This document shows, one piece after another, positions 45,289 to 54,146 of a DNA stretch of 64,000 nucleotides. The notes beneath the pieces are model-generated. The model did not search any database. It was not told the DNA's origin and worked only from the letters and a program-made list of their open reading frames with translations. This DNA is from Paracoccaceae bacterium (lineage in GTDB: Bacteria > Pseudomonadota > Alphaproteobacteria > Rhodobacterales > Rhodobacteraceae). The first letter of the stretch is position 1; every line of letters begins with the position of its first letter. The position numbers were made by a program, and so were the translations under genes. Location: positions 186,001-250,000 of the forward strand of contig WKFI01000005.1 in assembly GCA_014872875.1 (NCBI GenBank). The letters are read 5' to 3'.

Positions 45289-45705
45289 ATGATTGCCTAT
45301 GTCACCGTGGGGGCAAACGATATTGAAGCCTCCAAGACGTTCTATTCCGCGTTCCTTCCCGCGCTTGGTTATGAGTTGGAAAGGTATCATGGCGATCTGA
45401 GTTATGTGTTGCCGGTTCCGCCGGGCCAATCTCCTGTTCTTCCGGATTTCTATGTGAAAGCTCCGTTCGATGGAGAAACGGCCACGGCTGGAAACGGGAC
45501 CATGGTGGCCTTCCAGGCCGACAACCAGGCTCAGGTGCGCGCCTTGCATGCTGCTGCCCTGGCTGCTGGGGGAACTGACGAAGGCCCGCCGGGGTTCCGG
45601 GCCGCCTATGGTGCCAACTTCTTTGTCAGCTATCTGCGCGATCCGCATGGCAACAAAATTGCGCTGTTCTCGAACAATCCGAACGACCCCGGACGCGATG
45701 GTTAG
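45289..45705 (+). CDS. VOC (glyoxalase/bleomycin-resistance) superfamily protein
   Basis: 138 residues with the VOC fold: MIAYVTVGANDIEASKTFYSAFLPALGYE, then FYVKAPFDGETATAGNGTMVAF, and the C-terminal YLRDPHGNKIALF with a metal-binding Glu/His position in the usual place. VOC proteins include glyoxalases, dioxygenases and antibiotic-binding proteins, so the substrate is not given. The start at 45289 is preceded by a GCGCAGA region with no good ribosome site. It is separated from guaA by that terminator. Confidence 0.85.
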   Translation: MIAYVTVGANDIEASKTFYSAFLPALGYELERYHGDLSYVLPVPPGQSPVLPDFYVKAPFDGETATAGNGTMVAFQADNQAQVRALHAAALAAGGTDEGPPGFRAAYGANFFVSYLRDPHGNKIALFSNNPNDPGRDG

Positions 45706-45726
45706 GTTATTGCGGACCGGTCATTC

Positions 45727-45763
45727 CCGCCTGCGCTGATCGCACACAAACAGGCGGCTTTTG
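45727..45763 (+). terminator. Possible terminator of the VOC gene
   Basis: Stem CCGCCTG / CAGGCGG with a 17-base loop and CTTTTG tail, 21 bases after the VOC stop. Confidence 0.5.
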
Positions 45764-45829
45764 ACGCTGTCCGACCTTGACCTTTGCTACGGTATGCGTC
45801 CTCGTGCTGGGGAAGTGGAGCAAACCCGA

Positions 45830-46726
45830 ATGAACCAGCCACAAAGCGAGTCGCAAATCGGCAAGGCCGCCCTTTGGATGACCGGGGCGATTGCGTCATT
45901 TTCGGCCATGGCCGTGGCCGGGCGACAAGTGAGCTTTGCGCTCGATACCTTTGAAATCATGATGTATCGCAGCGTTGTGGGCGTGTTGGTCATTTGCGCT
46001 TTGCTGACCTTTGGCGGCAATTGGCACAAAGTGAGTGGCCGGATGCTGGGCACGCATTTCCTGCGCAATGCGGCCCATTTCACCGGGCAGAATCTGTGGT
46101 TCTATGCCGTCACTGTCATCCCGCTGGCGCAGGTCTTTGCCTTGGAATTCACCTCACCGCTCTGGGTCATCATCCTGTCTCCGCTGTTTCTGGGCGAACG
46201 CATGACCAAACCGCGGGTGATTGCAGGGATTCTGGGCTTTGTCGGTATTCTGCTGGTGGCGCGTCCCGATCCGGGCAATCTGAACATTGGTGTCGTCACG
46301 GCGGCAAGCTCGGCCGTGTTCTTTGCCCTGACAGCCATGTTCACCAAGCGTCTGACCCGCAAACAGGAGGTGATCGAGATCATGTTCTGGCTGACCACGA
46401 TGCAGCTGGCGCTTGGTATTTTGTGCGCTGGCATTGATGGCGATGTTGCCCTGCCCGACGCGGTGACAGCACCGTGGCTGATCCTGATCGGCTTTGCCGG
46501 GCTGTTGGCGCATTTTTGCCTGACCAGCGCTTTGTCTGTGGCCCCTGCCACCGTTGTCGTGCCAATCGACTTTGCCCGACTGCCTGTGATCGCTGTCATC
46601 GGCATGTTGTTGTATGATGAACCACTGGATTTGTTCGTTTTTGCCGGAGCTGCCCTGATCTTTGGCGGCAATTACTACAACATCCTGTCCGAAACCCGTG
46701 CCGCGCGGCGCGCGGTACGCACCTGA
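45830..46726 (+). CDS. DMT/EamA family transporter
   Basis: 298 residues with ten membrane helices in two EamA repeats, first about 14-145 and second about 155-290. Typical DMT motifs are AVAGRQVSFALDTFEIMMYRSVVGV and FALEFTSPLWVIILSPLFLGERM. It is of the RhaT/EamA exporter type. The start at 45830 (MNQPQSESQIGK) has a GGAG site 9 bases before it; the frame to 45761 is less family-like. Substrate unknown. It ends just before the orphan ATPase gene. Confidence 0.9.
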   Translation: MNQPQSESQIGKAALWMTGAIASFSAMAVAGRQVSFALDTFEIMMYRSVVGVLVICALLTFGGNWHKVSGRMLGTHFLRNAAHFTGQNLWFYAVTVIPLAQVFALEFTSPLWVIILSPLFLGERMTKPRVIAGILGFVGILLVARPDPGNLNIGVVTAASSAVFFALTAMFTKRLTRKQEVIEIMFWLTTMQLALGILCAGIDGDVALPDAVTAPWLILIGFAGLLAHFCLTSALSVAPATVVVPIDFARLPVIAVIGMLLYDEPLDLFVFAGAALIFGGNYYNILSETRAARRAVRT

Positions 46727-46786
46727 TTGACCCGCAGGCCCGCGCGCTTTAGCAAAGGCGCAAACGACCACGGGGACGGGCAGACG

Positions 46787-47653
46787 ATGCTCTACAATTC
46801 GGCTCAAGACTGGCGCAACGCGCCGCGCAAACAGGTGTTGTTCTTTGGCATGTCGGGTCTGGGAAAGACCTATGTCAGCAACGTGTTGCGCGATGCGGGC
46901 GACTGGTTCCACTATTCCATCGATTACCGGATCGGCACCCGGTACATGGGCGAATACATCACCGACAATGCCAAGGCCGAAGCGATGAAGGTTCCGTTCC
47001 TGCGCGATCTGCTTTTGTCGGATTCGATCTATATCGGTTCGAACATCTCGTTCGAGAACCTGACCCCTGTTTCGGCCTATCTCGGCAAGCCAGGGAACCC
47101 GGACAAGGCCGGTCTGCCCATTGCCGAATATCGCCGCCGCCAGGAACAATTCCGGCTGGCCGAAATCCATGCGCTGCTGGATACCGAGTACTTCATCGAC
47201 CGCGCACAGCGGCTGTATCAGTATCCGCATTTCATCTGCGATACTGGTGGGTCGATCTGTGAATGGGTGGATCCCGAAAACCCGGATGACCAGATCCTGT
47301 CCGAGCTTTCGAAACACTCCCTGATGATCTGGATCAAAGGCGACGAGGCCCATACCGCAGAGCTGATCCGCCGCTTTGACAAGGCGCCCAAGCCGATGTC
47401 CTATCAGCCCGAGTTCCTGAGCCGGGTTTGGGACGAATATCTGGATCTCAACCGCTTGAACGAAGACGAGGTCGATCCGGATACGTTCATCCGCTGGACC
47501 TATGCCCAGGCGCTGGCGCATCGCCAACCCCGCTACGAGGCGATGGCCCGAAACTGGGGCATTACAGTAACCGCAGACCAGATTTCCCAGGTTCACGATG
47601 CCGACAGCTTTGACGATCTGATCGCCGAAACCCTTGAGAAACGGGCAGAATAG
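46787..47653 (+). CDS. P-loop ATPase, unrecognised family
   Basis: 288 residues. The N-terminus (LYNSAQDWRNAPRKQVLFFGMSGLGKTYVSNVLRD) holds Walker A GMSGLGKT. Later regions read YRIGTRYMGEYITDN, FICDTGGSICEWVDPE and LMIWIKGDEAHTAELIRRF. The DTGGS and IWIKGD segments could be Walker B and base-reading loops, but I do not recognise the family. It resembles nucleotide-kinase-like P-loop proteins in size. The start is chosen at 46787; the frame to 46727 is less likely. It lies between a DMT exporter and metA. Function unknown. Confidence 0.75.
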   Translation: MLYNSAQDWRNAPRKQVLFFGMSGLGKTYVSNVLRDAGDWFHYSIDYRIGTRYMGEYITDNAKAEAMKVPFLRDLLLSDSIYIGSNISFENLTPVSAYLGKPGNPDKAGLPIAEYRRRQEQFRLAEIHALLDTEYFIDRAQRLYQYPHFICDTGGSICEWVDPENPDDQILSELSKHSLMIWIKGDEAHTAELIRRFDKAPKPMSYQPEFLSRVWDEYLDLNRLNEDEVDPDTFIRWTYAQALAHRQPRYEAMARNWGITVTADQISQVHDADSFDDLIAETLEKRAE

Positions 47654-47699
47654 CCTTATCTGACCGCTTCCAATAAAGACAAACTCTGACGGAGCCATC

Positions 47700-48617
47700 A
47701 TGCCCATCAAGATCCCTTCCGACCTGCCCGCCTACTCCGTTCTCAAGAACGAAGGCGTCATGGTCATGTCGCCGGATCAGGCAGCACGTCAGGACATCCG
47801 TCCCTTGCGTATCGGGTTGCTCAACCTGATGCCCAAGAAGATCCAGACGGAAAACCAGTTTGCACGACTGATCGGAGCAACGCCGTTGCAGATCGAACTC
47901 AGCCTGATCCGGATGAGCGAACACCGCACACGCAACACGGCGGCCGAACATATGGCGGAGTTTTACCGCCCATTTCAGGAAGTGAAGGACGACAAGTTTG
48001 ACGGGCTGATCATCACTGGCGCGCCGATCGAACATCTGGATTTTCCTGATGTGACCTATTGGGAAGAAATCAGCGAGATTTTCGACTGGACCCAGACCAA
48101 TGTTCATTCGACCTTCGGCGTCTGCTGGGGCGGGATGGCAATGATCAACCATTTCCACGGCGTGAAGAAACACATGCTTGAGGCTAAGGCTTTCGGGTGT
48201 TTCCGTCACAAGAACCTGGCTCAGTCCTCGCCCTTCTTACGTGGCTTTTCGGATGATTGCGTGATCCCGGTCAGCCGCTGGACGGAGATGCGCCAGGACG
48301 AGATCGACGCTGCGCCCAGCCTGAAAACCTTGCTGGGAAGTGACGAGGTCGGCCCCTGTCTGGTCGAAGATCCGGAGCATCGAGCGCTCTATATCTTCAA
48401 CCATTTCGAATATGACAGCGATACGTTGAAGCAGGAATATGACCGCGATGTCGCCCAGGGCACACCGATCAACGTTCCGGCAAACTACTATCCGGACGAC
48501 GACCCCAGCCGGGATCCTCAGAACCGGTGGCGCAGCCATGCGCATTTGCTCTATGGCAACTGGATCAACGAGATCTACCAGTCCACTCCGTTTGATCGTT
48601 CAAAGATCGGCACCTAA
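47700..48617 (+). CDS. metA: Homoserine O-acyltransferase, predicted acetyl-CoA type
   Basis: 305 residues, MetA family; first committed step of methionine synthesis. The nucleophile is Cys142 in GVCWGGMAM. Residue 111 is Glu ([13 protein letters not shown]), the residue that gives acetyl-CoA preference in this family, whereas succinyltransferases have Gly. So homoserine O-acetyltransferase is predicted in spite of the metA name. The start at 47700 has GGAG 5 bases before. Only 46 bases precede it and no SAM riboswitch fits. The N-terminal [19 protein letters not shown] is standard. Confidence 0.93.
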   Translation: MPIKIPSDLPAYSVLKNEGVMVMSPDQAARQDIRPLRIGLLNLMPKKIQTENQFARLIGATPLQIELSLIRMSEHRTRNTAAEHMAEFYRPFQEVKDDKFDGLIITGAPIEHLDFPDVTYWEEISEIFDWTQTNVHSTFGVCWGGMAMINHFHGVKKHMLEAKAFGCFRHKNLAQSSPFLRGFSDDCVIPVSRWTEMRQDEIDAAPSLKTLLGSDEVGPCLVEDPEHRALYIFNHFEYDSDTLKQEYDRDVAQGTPINVPANYYPDDDPSRDPQNRWRSHAHLLYGNWINEIYQSTPFDRSKIGT

Positions 48618-48640
48618 TCGACTGAAATTGCAATTCTTTC

Positions 48641-48667
48641 CCTGAGCACCAATATCTGGTGTTCAGG
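48641..48667 (+). terminator. Hairpin between metA and ppk2
   Basis: 11-bp stem CCTGAGCACCA / TGGTGTTCAGG with one G-T pair and a 5-base loop. No T tract follows. Probably a metA 3' end hairpin. Confidence 0.4.
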
Positions 48668-48771
48668 TCGCGATGCCAACGTTGCAACTTTGGTCGATGA
48701 ATGTTGTGAATCAGATTCACATTCGCAACCAAACCGACCATACTGAAACCAAGCGGTTATGGGAGAGAGCG

Positions 48772-49641
48772 ATGACACTGCCGTTCGATGGGGCGATCAG
48801 CAAGTATTACAAGAAAGACGCGCCAGCCGAGATACGCGACGCAATCAAGTCCGCCGGTAAAAAAACCATTCTCAACGACAGCTACCCTTATGATGTCGCA
48901 ATGGATCGGGACGACTACGAGGAGCAGATCGCAGCGCTTCAGATCGAACTGGTCAAGATGCAGGCTTGGGCCAAGGAAACCGGGCAACGGATCGCCATGG
49001 TCTTTGAAGGTCGGGACGCTGCTGGAAAAGGCGGCACGATCAAACGGTTTCGTGAGAACCTGAACCCACGTGGCGCCCGGGTTGTCGCGCTGCCCAAACC
49101 CAGCGATGCGGAACGGACCCAGTGGTATTTTCAACGCTACATCCAACACTTGCCTTCGGCTGGTGAAATCGTCTTTTTCGACCGGTCCTGGTATAATCGC
49201 GGTGTCGTGGAAAAGGTCTTTGGGTTCTGTAGCAATGAGGAGCGCGAGCAGTTCTTCCGCCAGGTGCGTGGCTTCGAAAGAGCTCTGTCGGTGGATGGCA
49301 TTCACATGTTCAAGTTCTGGCTGAATGTCGGGCGTGCGGAGCAGTTGGTTCGGTTCCTCAAGCGGGAAAAAGACCCACTCAAACAATGGAAACTCAGCAC
49401 GATCGACGTGGAAGGTTTGCGCAAGTGGGACGACTACACGACCGCCATCAGCGAAACGCTCACCCGCAGCCATTCCGAGGATACGCCTTGGACCATCGTG
49501 CGTTCGGACGACAAGAAACGCGCCCGTTTGGCGGCCATTCGAACTGTGTTGCACACGCTGGACTACGACCGAAAAGACGAAAAGGCGATCGGCAAACGCG
49601 ATCCGTCCATCTGCGGAGGCCCCGAACTCTGGAATGCCTAA
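48772..49641 (+). CDS. ppk2: Polyphosphate kinase 2
   Basis: 289 residues; transfers phosphate between polyphosphate and nucleotides. Walker [11 protein letters not shown] near residue 77 and lid motif [19 protein letters not shown] are diagnostic. [28 protein letters not shown] precedes the lid. The start at 48772 ([13 protein letters not shown]) follows a GGGAGAGAG site. The frame to 48673 is longer but not family-like. Subfamily resembles class I PPK2. The last codons overlap the start of a TetR regulator, implying a shared mRNA. Confidence 0.93.
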   Translation: MTLPFDGAISKYYKKDAPAEIRDAIKSAGKKTILNDSYPYDVAMDRDDYEEQIAALQIELVKMQAWAKETGQRIAMVFEGRDAAGKGGTIKRFRENLNPRGARVVALPKPSDAERTQWYFQRYIQHLPSAGEIVFFDRSWYNRGVVEKVFGFCSNEEREQFFRQVRGFERALSVDGIHMFKFWLNVGRAEQLVRFLKREKDPLKQWKLSTIDVEGLRKWDDYTTAISETLTRSHSEDTPWTIVRSDDKKRARLAAIRTVLHTLDYDRKDEKAIGKRDPSICGGPELWNA

Positions 49642-50251
49642 ACGCGGCTATCATCACGGCAACCTGCGCCAAGCTCTGGTCGAAGCGGCTTTGATGCTGA
49701 TCGAAGTCAAGGGTCCCACCGGTTTTACCCTGTCGGAGGCCGCCAAACAGGCCGGCGTGACCCCCGCCGCCGTCTATCGGCATTTTGAAGGGCGCGACGA
49801 CCTGATCGCCGAGGCCGCCCGTCAGGGCTTCATCATGTTCGCGGATCTGATGCAGCACGCCTATGACAAGTACCAGCCCTCGGCCCTGTCGGCATTCGAG
49901 GCCACGGGGCGGGCTTACCTGGCTTTTGCGCGCAAACATCCCGGGCACTACATCGCGATGTTCGAAAGCGGAATCTCGGTCAATCGCACACCGGAACTGG
50001 CCGATGCAGCAGGGCGCGCCCGGGGCATACTGGAAAAGGCAGCATCGGACCTGAGCCAGCATATCCCACCGGACAAACGCCCGCCTGCCTCCATGTTTTC
50101 AGCGCATATCTGGGCAATGAGCCATGGTGTCGTGGAACTTTTTGCCCGAAACACGCCGGGTACGGCATCGCCCTTCCCGCCTGAAGATCTGTTGGAGACT
50201 GGCATCGGCATATATCTACGCGGGTTGGGCCTGATCAAACCGGACGAATGA
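49634..50251 (+). CDS. TetR/AcrR family transcriptional regulator
   Basis: 205 residues. The N-terminal helix-turn-helix reads [52 protein letters not shown]. The C-terminal ligand domain has [28 protein letters not shown] and [17 protein letters not shown], like the WHG/TetR_C_33 group. The start at 49634 ([13 protein letters not shown]) overlaps the last codons of ppk2, so it is co-translated with ppk2. Ligand and target operators are unknown; no obvious palindrome lies within the short upstream region. Confidence 0.9.
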   Translation: MPKRGYHHGNLRQALVEAALMLIEVKGPTGFTLSEAAKQAGVTPAAVYRHFEGRDDLIAEAARQGFIMFADLMQHAYDKYQPSALSAFEATGRAYLAFARKHPGHYIAMFESGISVNRTPELADAAGRARGILEKAASDLSQHIPPDKRPPASMFSAHIWAMSHGVVELFARNTPGTASPFPPEDLLETGIGIYLRGLGLIKPDE

Positions 50252-50436
50252 TCACGGGCTCTGAACAGAGACCAGGTCGTGGACCGGAACGGTCGCCTGT
50301 TCTTGACCGTTAGAGCACTGATGCAGGGTTAGAATTGCTGTTGTGCTCTTCGTTTGCAGCGTATGGACGTCGGCTTGCGACACAATCCAATTAGGTGCTA
50401 AGAGCCGGAAGCGCGACCGACAAATGAGGAACGCCC

Positions 50437-51108
50437 GTGTTTCGATCAATCAAGCGAAAGATCAACCAGCGTCGAGGCGTTGCAACTGTGTTGAAGAACG
50501 GATTTTGGTTTGTCGACGTGCCAAGAACCTCTTCGACGTCAATACGGATCGAATTGGCCAAGCACTTTGGCGCGGCCTACGGAAAGACAAACGTGATCGA
50601 GAAGGATCAGGCAGTTCCACAACTTCTGCCCGATCACATGACAGCACAAACAATGCGCGACCTTGTGGGGCGGACCGCTTGGGCGAACCTCTACAGTTTT
50701 GCGATTGTCCGCAATCCGTGGGACCGAGTGTTTTCCCTATTCAACTATCTGAGAAAAGAAAATGACATCCCTGAAGAATGGTCATTCTCAGAATTTGTTG
50801 AGCATATGGTCACCGCAGACGAGAACTCGGCCTACCTGTCCTTTCATGCACTGCGATTTGGTTCCGCTGATTTTGTAACCGATGAAACCGGAAGCCTCAT
50901 CGTGACCAAAATCGTTCGTTTTGAAAACCGACAAAGCGAACTTCGGGAAGTGGCCCAGCGGTTACAGTTGCCAGAACTGGGGACAGCTCATCTTCAAAGC
51001 GCTTCGCCAACCGGAGCGGATTTCAGGTCAGCCTATGACGCCAAAACGCGTGACTTGGTCGGAGAACGTTTCAAGTTGGACATTGAACTCTTCAACTACG
51101 AATTTTAG
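50437..51108 (+). CDS. Sulfotransferase family protein
   Basis: 223 residues. The N-terminus has the 5'-phosphosulfate loop WFVDVPRTSSTSIRIEL and the 3'-phosphate loop FAIVRNPWDRVFSLFNY, as in carbohydrate sulfotransferases. Sulfates a sugar or other acceptor using PAPS, in the cytoplasm or on a lipid carrier. The start is GTG 50437, with GAGGA 6 bases upstream. A/T content is above that of flanking core genes. It begins an accessory glycan cluster with GT2 next, 8 bp downstream. Confidence 0.85.
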   Translation: MFRSIKRKINQRRGVATVLKNGFWFVDVPRTSSTSIRIELAKHFGAAYGKTNVIEKDQAVPQLLPDHMTAQTMRDLVGRTAWANLYSFAIVRNPWDRVFSLFNYLRKENDIPEEWSFSEFVEHMVTADENSAYLSFHALRFGSADFVTDETGSLIVTKIVRFENRQSELREVAQRLQLPELGTAHLQSASPTGADFRSAYDAKTRDLVGERFKLDIELFNYEF

Positions 51109-51116
51109 GCCGCACT

Positions 51117-52022
51117 ATGAGTGATCTTTCGAGTTCGCATTCCGACGCGACATCGCAGCCTCGGATTTCAGTTGTGACGGTCACCTTCAACCTGCTGGAA
51201 GCTGGTCGAAAAAGCGACTTTGAACGGATGATCAAATGCGTTCAGGCTCAAAACAGAACAAGCTGTGAGCATGTTATCCAAGATGGCGGATCAACGGACG
51301 GCACCGTTGCTTTCATCAAGGAACTAACGTCCGGTCTTCCCGACATCCGATTTGAAAGCGTCAAAGACGATGGCCTGTATGATGGAATGAACCGAGCGGC
51401 ACTCCGTGCTCGGGGCCAATACCTTTTGTTCTTGAATTCGGATGATGCCCTGGCAAGCGATGACGTTCTACGTCAAGCAGAGCAAGCTCTGGCTTCTGAC
51501 ACGCCCGATTTCATGTTCGGCTCGGCCGTGGTTGAGGACCCCGAAACAGGGCAACGTACTGTAGCCCGGACAAACCCGCGCGCCGTGCTTCAAAGAATGC
51601 CCTTTTGCCACAACTCCGTGTTCATCAGACGGGACGTTTTTCTGGCACTCGGAGGCCACGACACAACATTTCCAGTGGCAGCGGATTATGACCTTGTCTT
51701 GAGGCTCTACTCATCAGGATACCAAGGGACAGACCTTGGCATCCCGATCTCATTGTTTTGGACACGAGGGGTGACCTCTGACGACAGCCGTACAGGCCGG
51801 GACTACGCTGCAGTCTGGAAACGTTTCTTTTCCAATTATCCCTCATGCGCGACACTTACGGAAAAGGACTTTGAGCAGATATATCACAAGGGGCATATGC
51901 CGCTAAAACTCATCCTAGACTTGATCCGGATGAATAAGCGCAAGTCGGCACTCCACAGCGCAGCAAAGCACAGTTTGGCAAAAACCTTGAAACGATCCGT
52001 GCAACCCTGGCGTTTCCGATAG
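51117..52022 (+). CDS. Glycosyltransferase family 2
   Basis: 301 residues. GT-A fold with ISVVTVTFN at the front, DGGSTDGTVAFI for the nucleotide-sugar site, NSDDAL metal-binding and ADYDLVLRLYSSGY in the later acceptor region. Adds a sugar to a growing surface polysaccharide. The substrate is unknown. It is 8 bp after the sulfotransferase gene and probably co-transcribed; no terminator follows before the convergent GT25 gene. Confidence 0.88.
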   Translation: MSDLSSSHSDATSQPRISVVTVTFNLLEAGRKSDFERMIKCVQAQNRTSCEHVIQDGGSTDGTVAFIKELTSGLPDIRFESVKDDGLYDGMNRAALRARGQYLLFLNSDDALASDDVLRQAEQALASDTPDFMFGSAVVEDPETGQRTVARTNPRAVLQRMPFCHNSVFIRRDVFLALGGHDTTFPVAADYDLVLRLYSSGYQGTDLGIPISLFWTRGVTSDDSRTGRDYAAVWKRFFSNYPSCATLTEKDFEQIYHKGHMPLKLILDLIRMNKRKSALHSAAKHSLAKTLKRSVQPWRFR

Positions 52023-52062
52023 ATCCGATCAGCGCGCTGCGCTTCATTTACGAAAAAAGGTT

Positions 52063-52905
52063 CTACTTTTCGGACAAACGGTTCAGATGTACGGTCTCGG
52101 CCCCCAGAAACAAGCTTCGGTACTTGTTCTTCAAAGAACGCACGGCCCGCGATAGCTCCTTCACGACGCGGTAGAAAAGCGGACCTTTGGCCAATTTTGT
52201 TGCTGCCCCACCATTTTCACGAACACTGACCGCCATCCCCTTTTGCAGCCATTCTTCGCTCAGCCCGGCCTCGTGAATGACTTGCCCAGCTACCGGTGGA
52301 GTGAGTTGAAAGACATCAAGCTTGCGCCGCGGTGAGAAAACGAAATCGTCCAGGTGGTCGCAAAACTCTTCCGATTGAGCCAGGAGAACCTCGCAAGCGT
52401 GACGCGACACGAGATAACAGCCTGCATCGGCCATCTCGTTGAAGATGCGTCGCAGTTCAAAACCCTGCTGCAACCCGACAGGTGCCCCCATCAGCCGGCT
52501 TTGATCCGACGTATTCAGCCGCACAACATCGTAACGGATCCCCGACGCCAAAATCGCATTCACAGCACGGACAAATCCGTCATGAAAGACAAGATCGTCC
52601 TCCATGACAATCGCTTGGTCGGCATTGCTTTCCAGAATGTTCTGCCACGCGCGCCGATGACTCAGAAACACTGCCACCGACAACCGCGAGATTTCCCATC
52701 TCGTGAAACCGTACTGCCCCTGTCGTAGTTGCGGCACGTCGGCAAGATCCAGAGAGGCCGCTTCCACCGCTGGAACGCGTTTGAATTCAACGCCAAGTCG
52801 CTCCGACTGTTCCTGCATGTGAACCTTGCGGGCAACGTCGCGATCCATGTTAATGAAATACGCCTGAATGGATAACCGCTGGTTCAGCGGGTTCTCGGAG
52901 TTCAT
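52063..52905 (-). CDS. Glycosyltransferase family 25 (LPS-type galactosyltransferase)
   Basis: 280 residues. Family 25 motifs: AYFINMDRDVARKVHMQEQSERL near the N-terminus, VAVFLSHRRAWQNILES and IVMEDDLVFHDGFV for the acceptor and metal positions, then DAGCYLVSRHACEVLL. Usually adds Gal or Glc to lipooligosaccharide core. It converges with the GT2 gene across 40 bp, so the two glycosyltransferase genes may belong to one acquired glycan locus facing inward. Confidence 0.85.
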   Translation of the reverse strand: MNSENPLNQRLSIQAYFINMDRDVARKVHMQEQSERLGVEFKRVPAVEAASLDLADVPQLRQGQYGFTRWEISRLSVAVFLSHRRAWQNILESNADQAIVMEDDLVFHDGFVRAVNAILASGIRYDVVRLNTSDQSRLMGAPVGLQQGFELRRIFNEMADAGCYLVSRHACEVLLAQSEEFCDHLDDFVFSPRRKLDVFQLTPPVAGQVIHEAGLSEEWLQKGMAVSVRENGGAATKLAKGPLFYRVVKELSRAVRSLKNKYRSLFLGAETVHLNRLSEK

Positions 52906-52944
52906 TTTGTTTAACCTCAGATTCGGGCGTACTGAAATTTACAA

Positions 52945-52975
52945 CAAAAAAGGCCACGAAAAAATCGTGGCCTTC
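52945..52975 (-). terminator. Intrinsic terminator of rplM-rpsI
   Basis: Stem AGGCCACGA / TCGTGGCCT with a 5-base loop; on the minus strand followed by TTTTTGTTG. It lies 23 bases past the rpsI stop. Confidence 0.85.
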
Positions 52976-52998
52976 TGTCTGCAAGACGATGGTACGTC

Positions 52999-53484
52999 TT
53001 AACGCTTGGAGAACTGGAAAGAACGACGGGCTTTGCGGCGACCGAATTTCTTACGTTCCACAACGCGGCTGTCGCGGGTCAGGAAGCCAGCGGCTTTCAG
53101 AGCGGCGCGCAGGTTGGGGTCGTACAGTTGCAGCGCTTTCGAGATGCCGTGCTTGACCGCACCGGCCTGACCGGTCAGGCCACCGCCTTTGACGGTTGCA
53201 ACAACGTCGAACTCGCCTTCAACACCAGCAACCTGGAACGGCTGGCGCAGGATCAGCTGCAGAACCGGACGGGCAAAGTACTTGTCCTGGTCCTTGCCGT
53301 TCACGGTGACCTTGCCGGAGCCCGGCTTGATCCAAACGCGAGCAACAGCGTCTTTACGCTTGCCGGTGGCATAGGAGCGGCCCAGCTCGTCCCGCACGGG
53401 TTCGCGCGAAACGATTTCTTCGGCCACGGTTTCGACGCCTGCGACGGCGCTCAGCTCTTCGAGAGTGTTGATCTGATCAGCCAT
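52999..53484 (-). CDS. rpsI: 30S ribosomal protein S9
   Basis: 161 residues, longer than E. coli S9 by an N-terminal extension of about 30 acidic residues typical of this order. The core has [28 protein letters not shown] and the C-terminal [24 protein letters not shown] tail that reaches the P-site tRNA. It lies 6 bp after rplM in one operon. Confidence 0.97.
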   Translation of the reverse strand: MADQINTLEELSAVAGVETVAEEIVSREPVRDELGRSYATGKRKDAVARVWIKPGSGKVTVNGKDQDKYFARPVLQLILRQPFQVAGVEGEFDVVATVKGGGLTGQAGAVKHGISKALQLYDPNLRAALKAAGFLTRDSRVVERKKFGRRKARRSFQFSKR

Positions 53485-53490
53485 CGGTCA

Positions 53491-53949
53491 TTAGCTCCGG
53501 GTGTTTTTCTTGTTCATGGACTTGACGTCCAGAACTTCGGGGGCCTGGGCTTCATGCGGGTGCTCGGCACCAGCGTAGACACGCAGGTTGGTCATCTGCT
53601 GACGCGACAGGCGGTTGCCCGGCAGCATGCGCTTGACCGCCTGGGTCACGACGCGCTCGGGGTGTGCACCCTCGAGGATCTGCTGCTTGGTGCGCGATTT
53701 GATGCCACCCGGGTGGCCGGTGTGCCAGTAGAAGTTTTCGTCGCGCTTCTTGCCGGTCATCTGCACTTTTTCAGCGTTGATGACGATGACATTGTCGCCC
53801 ATGTCCATGTGAGGAGTGAAGGACGGCTTGTGCTTGCCACGCAGACGCATGGCTACGATCGACGCCAGGCGGCCCAGCACCACGCCCTCGGCGTCGATGA
53901 TGATCCACTTCTTGTCGATGTCTGCAGGAGTTGCAGAGAAGGTTTTCAT
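53491..53949 (-). CDS. rplM: 50S ribosomal protein L13
   Basis: 152 residues; early-assembly 23S rRNA protein. Motifs are [37 protein letters not shown] and [29 protein letters not shown]. The start at 53949 ([15 protein letters not shown]) matches the family; a frame to 53988 adds 13 residues. The promoter about 70-95 bases upstream reads TTGACC-N17-TAAAAC on the minus strand. Confidence 0.97.
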   Translation of the reverse strand: MKTFSATPADIDKKWIIIDAEGVVLGRLASIVAMRLRGKHKPSFTPHMDMGDNVIVINAEKVQMTGKKRDENFYWHTGHPGGIKSRTKQQILEGAHPERVVTQAVKRMLPGNRLSRQQMTNLRVYAGAEHPHEAQAPEVLDVKSMNKKNTRS

Positions 53950-54015
53950 GGCAGGTTGATCCTGTTTGACGTGAAAGACAGAGGCCATACGGCCCCGCCC
54001 GAATTCGATGGACGG

Positions 54016-54044
54016 GTTTTAGGGAGATGTACGAACCGGGTCAA
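54016..54044 (-). promoter_or_regulatory. Sigma-70-type promoter of rplM-rpsI
   Basis: On the minus strand TTGACC (from 54039-54044) and TAAAAC (from 54016-54021) are separated by 17 bases. It lies 67 bases upstream of the rplM start. Confidence 0.6.
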
Positions 54045-54146
54045 GCGCAACAAATACAGTAAAACTGTTTTATTTCAGTGCTTTAAAATTTAGGTATTAT
54101 AATACCCCACACCTGGGACCTCGAATCCCGTCGGTTTTCAGTAGGC

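Noticed and set aside
47654-47699. SAM riboswitch before metA
   Set aside because: Only 46 bases are available and none of the SAM-II core or pseudoknot sequence is recognisable.
46154-47710. 518-codon minus-strand frame
   Set aside because: Antisense to the DMT exporter and the P-loop gene; no motif and no ribosome site.
54112-54130. T-arm-like CTCGAATCCC suggesting a tRNA
   Set aside because: No acceptor, D or anticodon stem upstream; the loop is not TTCGAAT.
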